From positions 1,178,001-1,242,000 of the forward strand of contig NZ_SOAP01000002.1 in assembly GCF_004364805.1 (NCBI RefSeq): a stretch of 64,000 bases of DNA, in the 5' to 3' direction. Source of the DNA: Pelagimonas phthalicica (GTDB taxonomy: Bacteria; Pseudomonadota; Alphaproteobacteria; Rhodobacterales; Rhodobacteraceae). The translations under genes and the position numbers were made by a program. The notes beneath the pieces are model-generated. The model had not been told where the DNA came from. It saw only the letters and a list, made by a program, of their open reading frames with translations, and ran no database searches. The number at the start of each line of letters is the position of its first letter. Within the stretch, counting starts at the first letter, position 1. Shown piece after piece: positions 44,273-53,933 of the stretch.

Positions 44273-44781
44273 TGGGGCAGGAGCTGATCGATCTGTTCGA
44301 TCGCGGGTTCAGCCTTGATCCCTTGGCCCGACCGGGGCCGGACGAGTGGCGTCGCGCTCTGATCCGGGCTCTACACAACTGCTGGGTGCATGACTGCGGG
44401 CAGGCTTTCGTAGCGGACAAGACCACCGTTAATTGCCCGGGTTGCGGTGCGGCCATCTTCATTCTCCAGACGGTCAGCCAATTGAAGATCCAGTTTCTGC
44501 CCGCCGGACCGCGCTATGGTGTCGAACTCAAGGATCGTGTCCCGATCGTCCTTGGTCGCAACAACATGCCCGGCCTTTCACCGGTCGTATCGGGTCGGCA
44601 TCTCGAGATCCTGCCGTCGCAAGGCAAACCGTTGCTGCGACACGTCGGACGCAACCCGACTCTGATCCTGCAGAAAGGACAATGGTATCAGTTGAAGGAG
44701 GCTTGGGTTGACATGCCGACCATTGCGGAGCCCATTCAACTACGACTGGCCGATCATGAATTAAACATCGGCAGTAACTGA
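44257..44781 (+). pseudogene. Truncated protein kinase C-terminus with zinc ribbon and FHA-like domain
   Basis: 174 residues from a GTG at the deletion junction. Residues 9-40 (LIDLFDRGFSLDPLARPGPD, then EWRRALIRAL) are the end of a Ser/Thr-kinase C-lobe, with the RPxPDEW motif seen in kinases of TerY-type systems. C42/C47 and C60/C63 form a zinc ribbon. Residues 95-140 look like an FHA domain: LGR at 99-101, SGRH at 112-115, GRNP at 131-134. The ATP-binding and catalytic lobes are missing, so the remnant could act only as a phosphothreonine-binding adaptor. Confidence 0.6.
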
Positions 44782-44801
44782 GTGGCGAGAGGAGCGCGGT
44801 A

Positions 44802-45614
44802 TTGGAGCCCGGAGACGAAAAGGAAGCGCATGAGCAGTTACAGATTGCGCGCTCGAACCTCGGGCCTCAGGCCGCGGCAGCCTGGGTTCATGTCGGCGAG
44901 TTTATCGCCGACAACGATCTGGATCTGTGGTCGGGGTTGACGGCCAAGACTTGTTTTCGCACAGCTCTGGATCTGCTCCCGCCGGGCGTGCACGATCCAT
45001 TTCGTGCTGATGCCTTGCTTGGCTATGGTGCCGCCCTGACTGAGGAGGGCAGCGGCTACCGCGACCCGGTGCTGGAAGAAGCCATCACCTGCCTGTCGGA
45101 GGCGATACTGCTGTTTGCGGCAATCCCCGACCGCGAGGCGGAACTGGAAGCTCGCTATTTCCGGGCCTATGCCAACTCCGAATTGGTGGGAATCTCCCGA
45201 TTTGCCGCCGGCGAGAATGCGATTGTTGAACTGGAGGACTTGCGTGGTTTGGTGAATCCGCGCGCTAACCCAGTCTTGTTTGCCAACATTCATTCCCTGC
45301 TTGGCAATGCTTATCTTGATCGAGCCGAGGGCGATCCAAGGGAAAACCACACGCAGGCAAAAACCGCCTTTCGTGCGGCATTGAAGGTGCACCGACGTAT
45401 GGGCAGTAAGGTTGGATGCGCACAGGGAAATCTCGATTTAGCTGTGACGTTCAATCGCTTGCGCACTTTGGGGGATCCGAAAGCCAGCCGCAACGCGATC
45501 TATTGCGCCAGAAAGGCCACGGCTTTCGTCGATACCGATATCCATCTGGAGCTGAAGACCACGATCCTCGTCACCTACGCCAAAGCTCTACAGAACCGGG
45601 GAGGTCGACGATGA
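44802..45614 (+). CDS. TPR-repeat protein of the CHAT module
   Basis: A 270-residue all-helical protein with TPR-like pairs, for example FRADALLGYGAALTEEG, EEAITCLSEAILLFAAI, then NIHSLLGNAYLDRAEG and KTAFRAALKVHRRMG. The start is a TTG after GAGGAG. It ends immediately before the CHAT gene and continues the helical repeat style of that protein's N-terminus, so it may be the sensor half of a split TPR-CHAT protease. Confidence 0.65.
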   Translation: MEPGDEKEAHEQLQIARSNLGPQAAAAWVHVGEFIADNDLDLWSGLTAKTCFRTALDLLPPGVHDPFRADALLGYGAALTEEGSGYRDPVLEEAITCLSEAILLFAAIPDREAELEARYFRAYANSELVGISRFAAGENAIVELEDLRGLVNPRANPVLFANIHSLLGNAYLDRAEGDPRENHTQAKTAFRAALKVHRRMGSKVGCAQGNLDLAVTFNRLRTLGDPKASRNAIYCARKATAFVDTDIHLELKTTILVTYAKALQNRGGRR

Positions 45615-47186
45615 GTGTCAAATTACACCAAGGCCGAAGCTCTGCTGGACAAAAGTATTGCACTGGCAGTTACAGCTGGCAACTTGCCAGTCGAGCAGGC
45701 GTTGCGATTGGCAAGAGCGCAACTGGTATTGGATCTGTGCCAATACGCAGACCACAATCGCTCGGTCGATGTGGAAGCCGATTTGGAGGCTAGTCAAAGC
45801 AACCTTGATCCTTTGGAAACGCTCACCTGGTGGCTGCGGTGGCAGGAGCTTTCCGGCCTGCTCGGGGCGGTAACAGGTGATACTCAGCGTATGATCAGTA
45901 CTGCCGAATCCTCGCTGAAACATGTCACAAATGTTCTGGAACAGGCTGAATCTTTCGCAGAGAAAGCTGAGTATTTGTCCCGTTTGAGCTTCATTGCGGA
46001 CCTGGGGATTCTGGGATACCTGAGCGAGGCTGGCCCGCCTGCGGGACTGCGTTTTGCCCGACGTGTCTTTGCCCGCCTCATTGGCAGTGAAACTGCGGTT
46101 TTCCAAACCCCGGAAGGGGTGGCAGAACTATACCTGCTAAATCCCGTGACCCCGGACTGGTGCGGGGTCTTGGTTTCGGCCGGCGAGTCTTGCACGTTCT
46201 ATGAACTTGAGAGCGTTGGCAAGGATTTTTGGAACGAAGCCATCGACGAATTGCGCCCCGGGTTCTTCTCCGGCATGTCGGCTCTGCGCCAACCCGGCGG
46301 CACGGGCCAATTTGCTGATTTGCTGGAAGAATGGGTTCTTGCAGCTTCAGGTGCGCTTGGGCCTGTGCTCACCGACCTTCATGATGCAGACTACAAAGAA
46401 ATCGTCGTCTTTGCTTTTGGCGGTTGGTGCACCGTTCCAGTGTCTGCCTTGCAACTCCCTGGTCCGCAAGGGTCTGCTTTGATCGAACAGGCGGCGATTG
46501 CGCATGGCCCTGATCAGTTCGTCGCACACGAACCGCGACTGGACAGGGTTTTGCACGTTGTAGATGCGCGACTAACCGAGGCCAAAGCAGAAACCAAAAT
46601 GCTCCAATCTTTCGCCAAGGAAGTCGTGACCTGTACCGTTCGCCGTGATGTTCAGGCTGTGCTCGGAGAAGGTCAGGCCTTTGACTGTATCCATTTTACA
46701 ACCCATGGCGAGCACGATTTTGACCACCTTGAGGGTGTGGGCATTCGGTGCGCGGACGACGAGTTGCTTACGGCTCGCTGGTTTTTTGAAAACGCCAAAC
46801 TGAAAGGTGGCCCACTGGTCTGTCTGGCGGCATGTCAAACCGGATTGTCTGACTTCGCAAACCTCCCGCACGAAACCTTCGGATTGCCTATGGCTTTCCT
46901 CGCGGCTGGAGCGAGCGCCGTTATAGGCACGCAATGGCCTGTAGATGATGTGGCCACGCGCTTGCTTATCACCCGGTTCTATCTAGAACTGAAATCCGGT
47001 TGTTCTACCGCCGAGTCATTGCGACGAGCCCAGCTATGGCTGCGTAACGCCGATGACGCCTCGCTGGAGGATGCGAGCACCGGCGCCATGCGTTTTTCAT
47101 CGTTCGATGGCAATTGGCAGAACCCGGACCTGCCTCCGTTCAGCCACGCCTATTTCTGGGCCGGGTTTGTTTTGCATCGGGCGTGA
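45615..47186 (+). CDS. CHAT-domain caspase-like protease with helical N-terminus
   Basis: A 523-residue protein. Residues 1-150 are TPR-like helices. The C-terminal CHAT peptidase has its catalytic histidine at H364 (IHFTTHGEHD) and cysteine at C407 (CLAACQTGLSD), with GTQWPVDD and the closing SHAYFWAGFVLHR typical of the family. The best ribosome site (GGGGAGG) points to an ATG at 45611 in another frame; an extra A in the AAA run just after it would explain this. As read, translation would use the GTG at 45615. Related proteases act in programmed cell death and CRISPR-linked defence. Confidence 0.8.
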   Translation: MSNYTKAEALLDKSIALAVTAGNLPVEQALRLARAQLVLDLCQYADHNRSVDVEADLEASQSNLDPLETLTWWLRWQELSGLLGAVTGDTQRMISTAESSLKHVTNVLEQAESFAEKAEYLSRLSFIADLGILGYLSEAGPPAGLRFARRVFARLIGSETAVFQTPEGVAELYLLNPVTPDWCGVLVSAGESCTFYELESVGKDFWNEAIDELRPGFFSGMSALRQPGGTGQFADLLEEWVLAASGALGPVLTDLHDADYKEIVVFAFGGWCTVPVSALQLPGPQGSALIEQAAIAHGPDQFVAHEPRLDRVLHVVDARLTEAKAETKMLQSFAKEVVTCTVRRDVQAVLGEGQAFDCIHFTTHGEHDFDHLEGVGIRCADDELLTARWFFENAKLKGGPLVCLAACQTGLSDFANLPHETFGLPMAFLAAGASAVIGTQWPVDDVATRLLITRFYLELKSGCSTAESLRRAQLWLRNADDASLEDASTGAMRFSSFDGNWQNPDLPPFSHAYFWAGFVLHRA

Positions 47187-47235
47187 CCAGAATATAACGA
47201 TAGATACCGATCAGAGGTGAACTGGCCCTCGTTGC

Positions 47236-48176
47236 CTAGTCCAGGATACAACCGACCAGTACACGCAGATCAGCGTCAGAAATGCACTTCGGATTGAAAC
47301 CCTCGGGGAACATTTCTTCGATAGCCAACCCAAGCCCTGAAACTGCACAGAATCCGAAACGGCCTTCGGTCTTTCCCATTTCCAGCGGACGATTCAGATG
47401 CTTGGCAATGCGCCAAGGGCCTTCGCCATCGTCAGCGCGTTTGGGCAAAGGCAGCAACTGCGCCCGAACTGGCCGACCATCATCTGTATTGCCCTCCCCG
47501 GCATCCAAGAACTCGAACACGAACGGCCGTTCCCGTGCTACCTCAGCATCCAGATACAAACGGTATCCCGACCCGGTCGGAAGGATCTCCGCACCACTGT
47601 CAGGCAGGATAGGTTTGACACCGCCATCCTGTTCGGTCCAGCGTCGCCCCTCGCAGCGTTCAATCTCGAACCACGGTTCCTTGTTGTCGGTTTCGGCAAT
47701 CCCCGCAGCGCCAGAATCGGGTCGATGTCACTCCAGTTGAATTCGGTCAACGTCCCAGGCAGCGAACTCAAGATCTGAAACATCGAACCTTTCAGCAGCA
47801 TTTCATCGGAAATCGCGGCCATCGCGTTGTTGCCAAATACCCGTTCGAAGCATTGTCGCAGGAAATCGAGTTCGGCCTGGATCAGCGGCTTGTTGGCGCT
47901 CCGACAGATGTTGTCGATCCGATCATAGGCAGATACGTCGTTGATTACTTCGACAAGTTCCATCTCGCCAGTCGTCTTGTTCCTCTGTGGTTCATCGAAC
48001 GTGCTGGTGACATACATGCGCCGGCAGATCGTGTGCAGCGTCGCGCCCCGACCGAAGATACCAATGACAATCAGGAACCGGAGTTTTTGGCGGAGTTGTT
48101 CGGCGAGGCCAACACTCGGGTCATCCAGGATTTTCTTGGGCGTGATGCGGGGGGCGATTTCGGGGATGTCTAGCAT
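47236..48176 (-). pseudogene. Unknown gene with a one-base frameshift
   Basis: The N-terminal frame starts at the ATG ending at 48176 with AAGGA upstream (MLDIPEIAPRITPKKILDDP) and stays coding-like to ILALRG near 47713. From there the coding-like sequence continues one frame over (IAETDNKEPWFEIERCEGRR, then LYLDAEVARERPFVFEFLDA) to the TAG at 47236. Adding one G to a GGGG run joins the two into a protein of about 313 residues. No family recognised. It converges on the CHAT gene and may belong to the same module. Confidence 0.6.
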
Positions 48177-48203
48177 GGTGGTATCCTTTGCTTTCCTGCC
48201 CAA

Positions 48204-48771
48204 TTAACTACACAAACGACGCATTGCCGTCCCCGGACGGAAACACGTCAAAGTACCAATCACCCGAGAGATGGACGACCTCTGGCCTTGTGTCCAGAAA
48301 CTCCAGCCAAATTGGTTCCGCTTTCGGGACTCGAATCTCGTCTCACGATGTCTCTCAAAACCAGCCGTTCTGGCGCTCCGCAGAGACTGGCGGTTGAGAC
48401 CCAGTTTGCATCGGCGTCAGCTTGCAACGAATGTCTATTTTTGCTCACTTCTCAATAATCGATGAACACCAACTGAGCGAGACAAAGAATCTTAAGCCAC
48501 TGTTATAAGGCCATTTTGTCATGGGCCAGCCCTACTTTTGGGAGAGAGGGTGAGGCCATCAGAAGCCATGGATTGTCTGAACCCGCCTTGACCAAGAAGC
48601 CGCAGTCCGCCCTAAATCTAAGGAAAATGGCGCTTGTAATCAGGTCCATGTGCCCAACTAAGCGACTGCGAGTCGCCGGAAAGAAGGATCCGCCCCGCCG
48701 CAATAGTATGAGTTGTGGACCTTGGGGTTCATTGATGGAACAATCGTTAGTAGCTTTTTAGGGAGGGGAAA
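48204..48771. other. 568-base segment without a convincing gene
   Basis: Short overlapping frames exist on both strands but none has a ribosome site and consistent composition. It separates the CHAT module from the helicase gene and probably holds the promoter of the latter. Confidence 0.5.
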
Positions 48772-51700
48772 TTGAAGATTGCGATATTCTCGACGCTTTG
48801 GGGGTCATCCACCGGTGGGATCGATGTCTGCTCCAAAGAACTGGTGCATTCTTTAGCACAATCCGGAGATCACGAAGTGTGCGCGTTCTACAAAGTTCGC
48901 ACACAGCAGCTTGTGAGTGACGGCGAGAAGTACGGGTTTACGGTTATAACGCCAGACGACAGAGTGGTTGATGACGTTGACGCGAGCCAATTGGGACATT
49001 GGACTAGAATAGAGGCACGCGCCGCCATACCTCAGCTCTTGAGCAAGCGGTTCAAGCCTGACTTGGTGATCGTAAATGATATATTTGGGCGCGAACTTAT
49101 TCCGGTGCTTCGAGAGTACTTCTCTGAAGCAAAGATCGCGACACTCTTTCACAGTGCGTATGGTCGAAGTGAGGCCCGCAAAGGCGTTCTTGATACCGAT
49201 ATTGAGCGTAAAGAAAACTATCAAAGAGAACTTATCGAACAATCTGACTTGATCTTCTCAGTCGGTTCTTTTTCTGTTGAGTACCTCAAATACCTTTCGC
49301 CAAAATCCGCAGAGAAAATCAACTTTCTTTATCCGGGCCTGCCGAACATCAAAAGCCGAGCCACAAAATCGACGCGCTTCAGCGCAGCATCCTTCGGCAG
49401 GCTAGATCGGAAAAGTGATACAATTAAGCAAATCAGCATCTCCGCAGAGGCTTGGGCTTCCGCTCGCTCCAGCGGGCACATCTCAGAACTGGCAACAGAC
49501 GACGTAACTTTCACTGCTATTGGTTCACGTGGAGCAGAGCCAGTTCTAGATGATGTTAAGTCAAAATTGGAAGGCACTTGGAAGGCGAACTTGCGTGAAC
49601 TGCCATTTGAAGAGATTAGCGACTTTGACCAATCCCGACTAAAGGATACCCTAGATCGGTGCGCGTTTGTTCTTTTGAACTCGTGGTATGAAAACTTTGG
49701 CCTTACATTTCTTGAAACCTGCACATTTGGCGTGCCTACCGTGGTATCGCGGAGTTCCGGATTTTTTGTTGATGCAATTGAATTGCTTGGAGAAGAGGCC
49801 AAGGACTACATTTTGAGCGTCGACACTGATGGAGCATCCAGGAGCGAACTAATCGCAGAATTGGAAAAGACTTTAATCGCTGCTTCCGCCAACTACGAGC
49901 GTACGTTTGCAAATGCCCAAAGACTGAGCGACTTGCTCCGAGAAAAGTGGCCGAACTGGTCCGACGCAGTCAAATCCATCGTCGACGCGGTCGAGAGTTC
50001 ACCCACCGTTTCCAGTTCGGGAAGTGTCAGCCATGAAGAGAATGATACGATTGAAATCGCGCACAGTTATCCTTGGCGGGAAACCTTGGAAGACCTCATG
50101 GATTGGACTTGGTCGAAAAATGTTCTTCACTACAGCAACTTGAAAGGGCTTCCTCAGTTCCGGCAGAACTCAGGCTTTTTTCTCACACCGCTGCAAAAAA
50201 AATTCTGGGACGAGCGCCAGAGCTTGCTGCAAAGTGGTTTCAAAGACGTTGTCCTGTCTGGAGGAACTTCGTCCGGAAAGACAACCCTGGCAGAAACGCT
50301 ATTTGGACTGGCTAGACCAAATGAGTTTGCACGCACCCGCGTATTGTACGTGGCGCCAACAAAGGCTCTAGCGCAAGAAAAGGCGAGGAGCTGGCGGAAA
50401 AAGTACCCTTCGGCCTCTCTAGGCAGAGATAGTTTCGATCCAGTGATCGTCTCCACTGGAGATGACAACGCCTCCGACGGAGCGTTAATCCGTGGAGAAT
50501 TTAACATTGCGTGCACTGTTTATGAAAAAGCAAATGTCATACTTAGCGCCAGCCAAGAATTGTTCGAGAAGATTAATTTGGTGATCATCGATGAATTCCA
50601 TATGATAGAGGATTTACATCGTGGGTCGATACTGGAAGCTCTGCTCGCGAAGATAAAACGCGAGAAAGAAAGACGGTTAGAAAGCGTCGACGAAGGCAAC
50701 CACCTGCGCTTAGTGGTTATTACGACGGAAGGAGCTAGTTCGAAGCTCAGAGATTACCTTTCGTACACAGACTATGAAACGCTAGATACAGTCTACCCGC
50801 TCGTGATTTCTGATACTAGTCGCGCGATGCGCGTGGAACATTCAGCATTCTTTCCGGGACGAACCGACGCACAGTCATTACCGTTGTTCGCAGTCAAGTC
50901 TTTTGAAACGGATGAACAATTGTCGTTGACGCAAGAAGCTGCCGACGATTTGTCCGGTCAACACGCGATTTTCCAGAAAGGCGTTGTAAGGATAGGCGAA
51001 GCCGCAAAAATCGATAGACGACAGCAGAGGTGGGATCAATATCATGACTTCATAGATCATTGGTATGCGCAAAACCCAACCGGTCGGCGGCTGCTTATAT
51101 TCATGAACTCAAAGTATGAAGTCGTGGAGGTCGCAAAGTTCTTGAAGAATAAGATCTCGAAGAAGACCTTTCAGACGCTCGACAGCGGAGTTCTGGCGCT
51201 TTCGCCCAACGAAGACGGCCTCGCCGAGGTGGCACTTTCGCTAGATGAAGTTGAGGAGACGGAATTTGTTAAGGACTTGCGAAGGTGTTTGATCGAGGGC
51301 GTCTTTATTCACGACGCAGACGTACCACAATCTGTTAGAGAGTCGTTTGAAACCTACCTTGGAAAAGCGCTAGATGAGACAAGCCGGTCGGAGATCATAG
51401 TTGCGACAGAAACACTAAGCTACGGTGTTAATCTTCGGGTATCCGATGTTGCACTGTTTAATGTTCTGTTTCCTGAGGGAGAGAGAATTCAAACACGCAG
51501 ACCAAAGCCTATTTTGCTCTCGAGATGCGACTTTGTGAATATGTCAGGTAGGGCGGGACGTCTTGGACAGGCAACTCGGGACGGGTCTGCACGGGTCTAT
51601 TGGTATCTTGATCCAGAAGACGAAAAGTCATTTGAGGCTGTTCTCGAGCAGTTTTACGTACGACAGCCATCAATAAGTAGCCAACTTTTTCACCGCGCTG

Positions 51701-53643
51701 ACACGAGGATTGCACTGGACTATCAAAAGATGGCAAAGTCTTTGGTTCCTACGGCAAGTTCAACACAAAGCGAGACTGGAGCGGAGTCTTCTTCCAATGC
51801 AGTGGAACGGTTCAGCTATCCCTTTGTGCGTACGGTACTTGACGGCTTAAGATTTTTAGGAGGTTCAGAAAGCGAAACCGGGTTTCTTGAGAAAGTGGGT
51901 TGTACAGATGATGAACTGAACCAAGAGTTTCTGAGCAAAACCTTTTACTACCGGGAAAAATGTGAGCCGCACGAGGGAGAAAGCAGCGATAGTTCGCAGC
52001 AGGTACTAATACAACGTGCAACGCATCTGGCTACGTCCGCACGTCAAATTCTGCAGAGCGCAAAATCTGACCGATATGGTTTAGTGCGCGAACCAAGAAC
52101 AGGTGGCTACCAGATAACGGCTTTGGGAAGTTCAACGATCGACACCGGAACAGAGATTGCGACGGTTAGTCAGCTAAGACGGGCAGTCATTGAGCTTAGA
52201 GATTTTTGGGCAGGGAGGTTTGAGCGTTCTTTGCCTTTCGAACTGGCGGTTTTTCCCGTGTTCTTTCAACCCGAAGTTCACCGACAGTATCTGTTGCGGC
52301 TACCCGAGTTCAGCCACGCGATGGACTGGAACCCGGTCGAAAACCGAAATGATCTATTGATTAGGACCTCTGAAGCGCTCAGTGCCATGGGAGCGATAAG
52401 CGAAGAAGATGCTAATCGACTAGTACACGTCTCCAATGCTTTCCTAGAATGGACTGTTGCGAACCAACCAATTGTAAGTGAACAAGGTAGGTATGAGGAG
52501 GCTGCGCATGACGCTTGCTTGAGGCTCTATCTTGCCTTTCTGCACTGGATATCTGGGGCCTCCTTGGGCGAAGTGATTGGTGAAGTGCAGCGACTTTACG
52601 GAACAGCCCCCACAAAAACTGAGTCATCTGTGTTCAATTTTGAGGCATTCGCAGACAACCTAACGTGGAAGATTCTGTTTCTGATTTCACTTATCCGCAC
52701 TTCAGGGGAATTAATTCTACCACCTAGCTCAACCTTCGATGCGGTCCGGTTTGTGCATCGGGCAAGATTTGGATGCTCGGAAAAAGCAATCCCGTTGCTC
52801 TTCAAAAACAAGAGGGAGCGTCCTCCCTTAAATAGAGTTGCAGCACACAGCTTACTCTCCGGCCAGAATACCACGGCATCTATAGCGCTAGGCAGCTTAG
52901 ATGAAAGCTCTGGACTGAACCAAAAACAGATATTAGCTACCACCCGACAGGTGCGCGAGTTTATCGACGAGAGTTTTCAAGAAATATCGCGGCAGTTCAA
53001 CTACCTAGCTTCAGGAAGCGGCCTGAATCGAATTAACGAGGAAACGGCAAAGAGTTACTGGGACTACTCGAGAGCTCAGATCACGGCCCTCCTCAGCACG
53101 AGCATAGCAGAAGATAGCGTTAGTCTCGAAGTTTTCCCGACAAAAGAGACACAGGAAACGGAGATACCAACTGGAAGTGACGGGGAACCTCGTGTTGTTT
53201 TCAGAGAGACATTTTCCGGCATTGGAATAGACGTCTTCAACCAAACACTAGATCCTTCGAACAAAGAGCGTGTAATTACTTCAAGAACGGCGTCAGTCGA
53301 CGCCCACTTCGTCTTTGACGAAAATGCTTCATTGGAGGCTGAAGACCCTGGTGGGGCCCATCGACTTTTTGTCGATTTTCCGTGGACGACGGGCTCTGTC
53401 GGCCACGCAGCCGGAGGCTGCCGTCTTTCGCCGGCTGCGTTCGGCATCGTACTGAGTCTCTGCGCACGCAACTTCGTTGTTGATGTCTCAGGATACCTGC
53501 AGGCAATCTTACGAACTGACAAAAAGGTTCCGATCGGAGTTCGAGAACTGTTTGGCATTTCGGAACCTCATCTTCGAAAGAACACTTTCCCGGAGGCCAT
53601 TTTTGAGGCGTGGGCCAAGTACATTGAGGTTGGCGAGTTCTAA
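48772..53643 (+). CDS. Glycosyltransferase (GT4-like)-Ski2-type helicase fusion
   Basis: A 1,623-residue protein starting at a TTG with GGGAGGGG upstream. Residues 1-400 form a GT-B glycosyltransferase: glycine-rich donor loop TLWGSSTGGIDV (8-19) and the GT4 EX7E motif E307-x7-E315 within WYENFGLTFLE. Residues 465-940 form an SF2 helicase: Walker A GGTSSGKTT (497-505), PTKA, DEFH (607-610), TTEG (651-654), motif V ATETLSYGVNLR (878-889) and motif VI NMSGRAGRLGQ (923-933), a Ski2-like set. About 680 residues of unknown helical sequence follow. The gene is clearly AT-richer than the host. Candidate stand-alone defence protein. Confidence 0.85.
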   Translation: MKIAIFSTLWGSSTGGIDVCSKELVHSLAQSGDHEVCAFYKVRTQQLVSDGEKYGFTVITPDDRVVDDVDASQLGHWTRIEARAAIPQLLSKRFKPDLVIVNDIFGRELIPVLREYFSEAKIATLFHSAYGRSEARKGVLDTDIERKENYQRELIEQSDLIFSVGSFSVEYLKYLSPKSAEKINFLYPGLPNIKSRATKSTRFSAASFGRLDRKSDTIKQISISAEAWASARSSGHISELATDDVTFTAIGSRGAEPVLDDVKSKLEGTWKANLRELPFEEISDFDQSRLKDTLDRCAFVLLNSWYENFGLTFLETCTFGVPTVVSRSSGFFVDAIELLGEEAKDYILSVDTDGASRSELIAELEKTLIAASANYERTFANAQRLSDLLREKWPNWSDAVKSIVDAVESSPTVSSSGSVSHEENDTIEIAHSYPWRETLEDLMDWTWSKNVLHYSNLKGLPQFRQNSGFFLTPLQKKFWDERQSLLQSGFKDVVLSGGTSSGKTTLAETLFGLARPNEFARTRVLYVAPTKALAQEKARSWRKKYPSASLGRDSFDPVIVSTGDDNASDGALIRGEFNIACTVYEKANVILSASQELFEKINLVIIDEFHMIEDLHRGSILEALLAKIKREKERRLESVDEGNHLRLVVITTEGASSKLRDYLSYTDYETLDTVYPLVISDTSRAMRVEHSAFFPGRTDAQSLPLFAVKSFETDEQLSLTQEAADDLSGQHAIFQKGVVRIGEAAKIDRRQQRWDQYHDFIDHWYAQNPTGRRLLIFMNSKYEVVEVAKFLKNKISKKTFQTLDSGVLALSPNEDGLAEVALSLDEVEETEFVKDLRRCLIEGVFIHDADVPQSVRESFETYLGKALDETSRSEIIVATETLSYGVNLRVSDVALFNVLFPEGERIQTRRPKPILLSRCDFVNMSGRAGRLGQATRDGSARVYWYLDPEDEKSFEAVLEQFYVRQPSISSQLFHRADTRIALDYQKMAKSLVPTASSTQSETGAESSSNAVERFSYPFVRTVLDGLRFLGGSESETGFLEKVGCTDDELNQEFLSKTFYYREKCEPHEGESSDSSQQVLIQRATHLATSARQILQSAKSDRYGLVREPRTGGYQITALGSSTIDTGTEIATVSQLRRAVIELRDFWAGRFERSLPFELAVFPVFFQPEVHRQYLLRLPEFSHAMDWNPVENRNDLLIRTSEALSAMGAISEEDANRLVHVSNAFLEWTVANQPIVSEQGRYEEAAHDACLRLYLAFLHWISGASLGEVIGEVQRLYGTAPTKTESSVFNFEAFADNLTWKILFLISLIRTSGELILPPSSTFDAVRFVHRARFGCSEKAIPLLFKNKRERPPLNRVAAHSLLSGQNTTASIALGSLDESSGLNQKQILATTRQVREFIDESFQEISRQFNYLASGSGLNRINEETAKSYWDYSRAQITALLSTSIAEDSVSLEVFPTKETQETEIPTGSDGEPRVVFRETFSGIGIDVFNQTLDPSNKERVITSRTASVDAHFVFDENASLEAEDPGGAHRLFVDFPWTTGSVGHAAGGCRLSPAAFGIVLSLCARNFVVDVSGYLQAILRTDKKVPIGVRELFGISEPHLRKNTFPEAIFEAWAKYIEVGEF

Positions 53644-53646
53644 CCA

Positions 53647-53901
53647 ATGTATGGGGCCAACATCCGGTGCCTCGATCAGCGCCGCTGGTCAAAAAATCCA
53701 TCGAGCAAGGCGTTTGGCTTGAACCGCAATGTTGCCATACATCTGGGAGCCGCATTTAAGAAGCGATATCTTGCGATTGCCATCGAAGATCACGAGAGAC
53801 CAATATCTCCGTTGTTTCTGGACAAAAACTGGTCGAAACGCGATGCCTTTGAAGCCGGAATCGCAGTGGTTTTTGTTGAAATACAACGATCTATCGAATA
53901 G
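53647..53901 (+). CDS. Small protein downstream of the helicase fusion
   Basis: An 84-residue frame starting three bases after the helicase stop. The central part (NVAIHLGAAFKKRYLAIAIE, then PISPLFLDKNWSKRD) looks coding, with alternating strands and a charged helix. There is no clear ribosome site and no family match. It ends 33 bases before the right attachment repeat, so it may be a partner of the helicase or a fragment left by recombination. Confidence 0.4.
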   Translation: MYGANIRCLDQRRWSKNPSSKAFGLNRNVAIHLGAAFKKRYLAIAIEDHERPISPLFLDKNWSKRDAFEAGIAVVFVEIQRSIE

Positions 53902-53933
53902 AAAGCAGCCGTGGGAATGTGTTTCGCAAATCA

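Noticed and set aside
45611-45793. ATG with strong ribosome site just before the CHAT gene
   Set aside because: Its frame is not coding beyond a few residues; it supports the idea of an extra base rather than a separate gene.
48503-48761. Overlapping short ORFs on both strands before the helicase gene
   Set aside because: No start signals, no family, and each is a mirror of the other; treated as non-coding.
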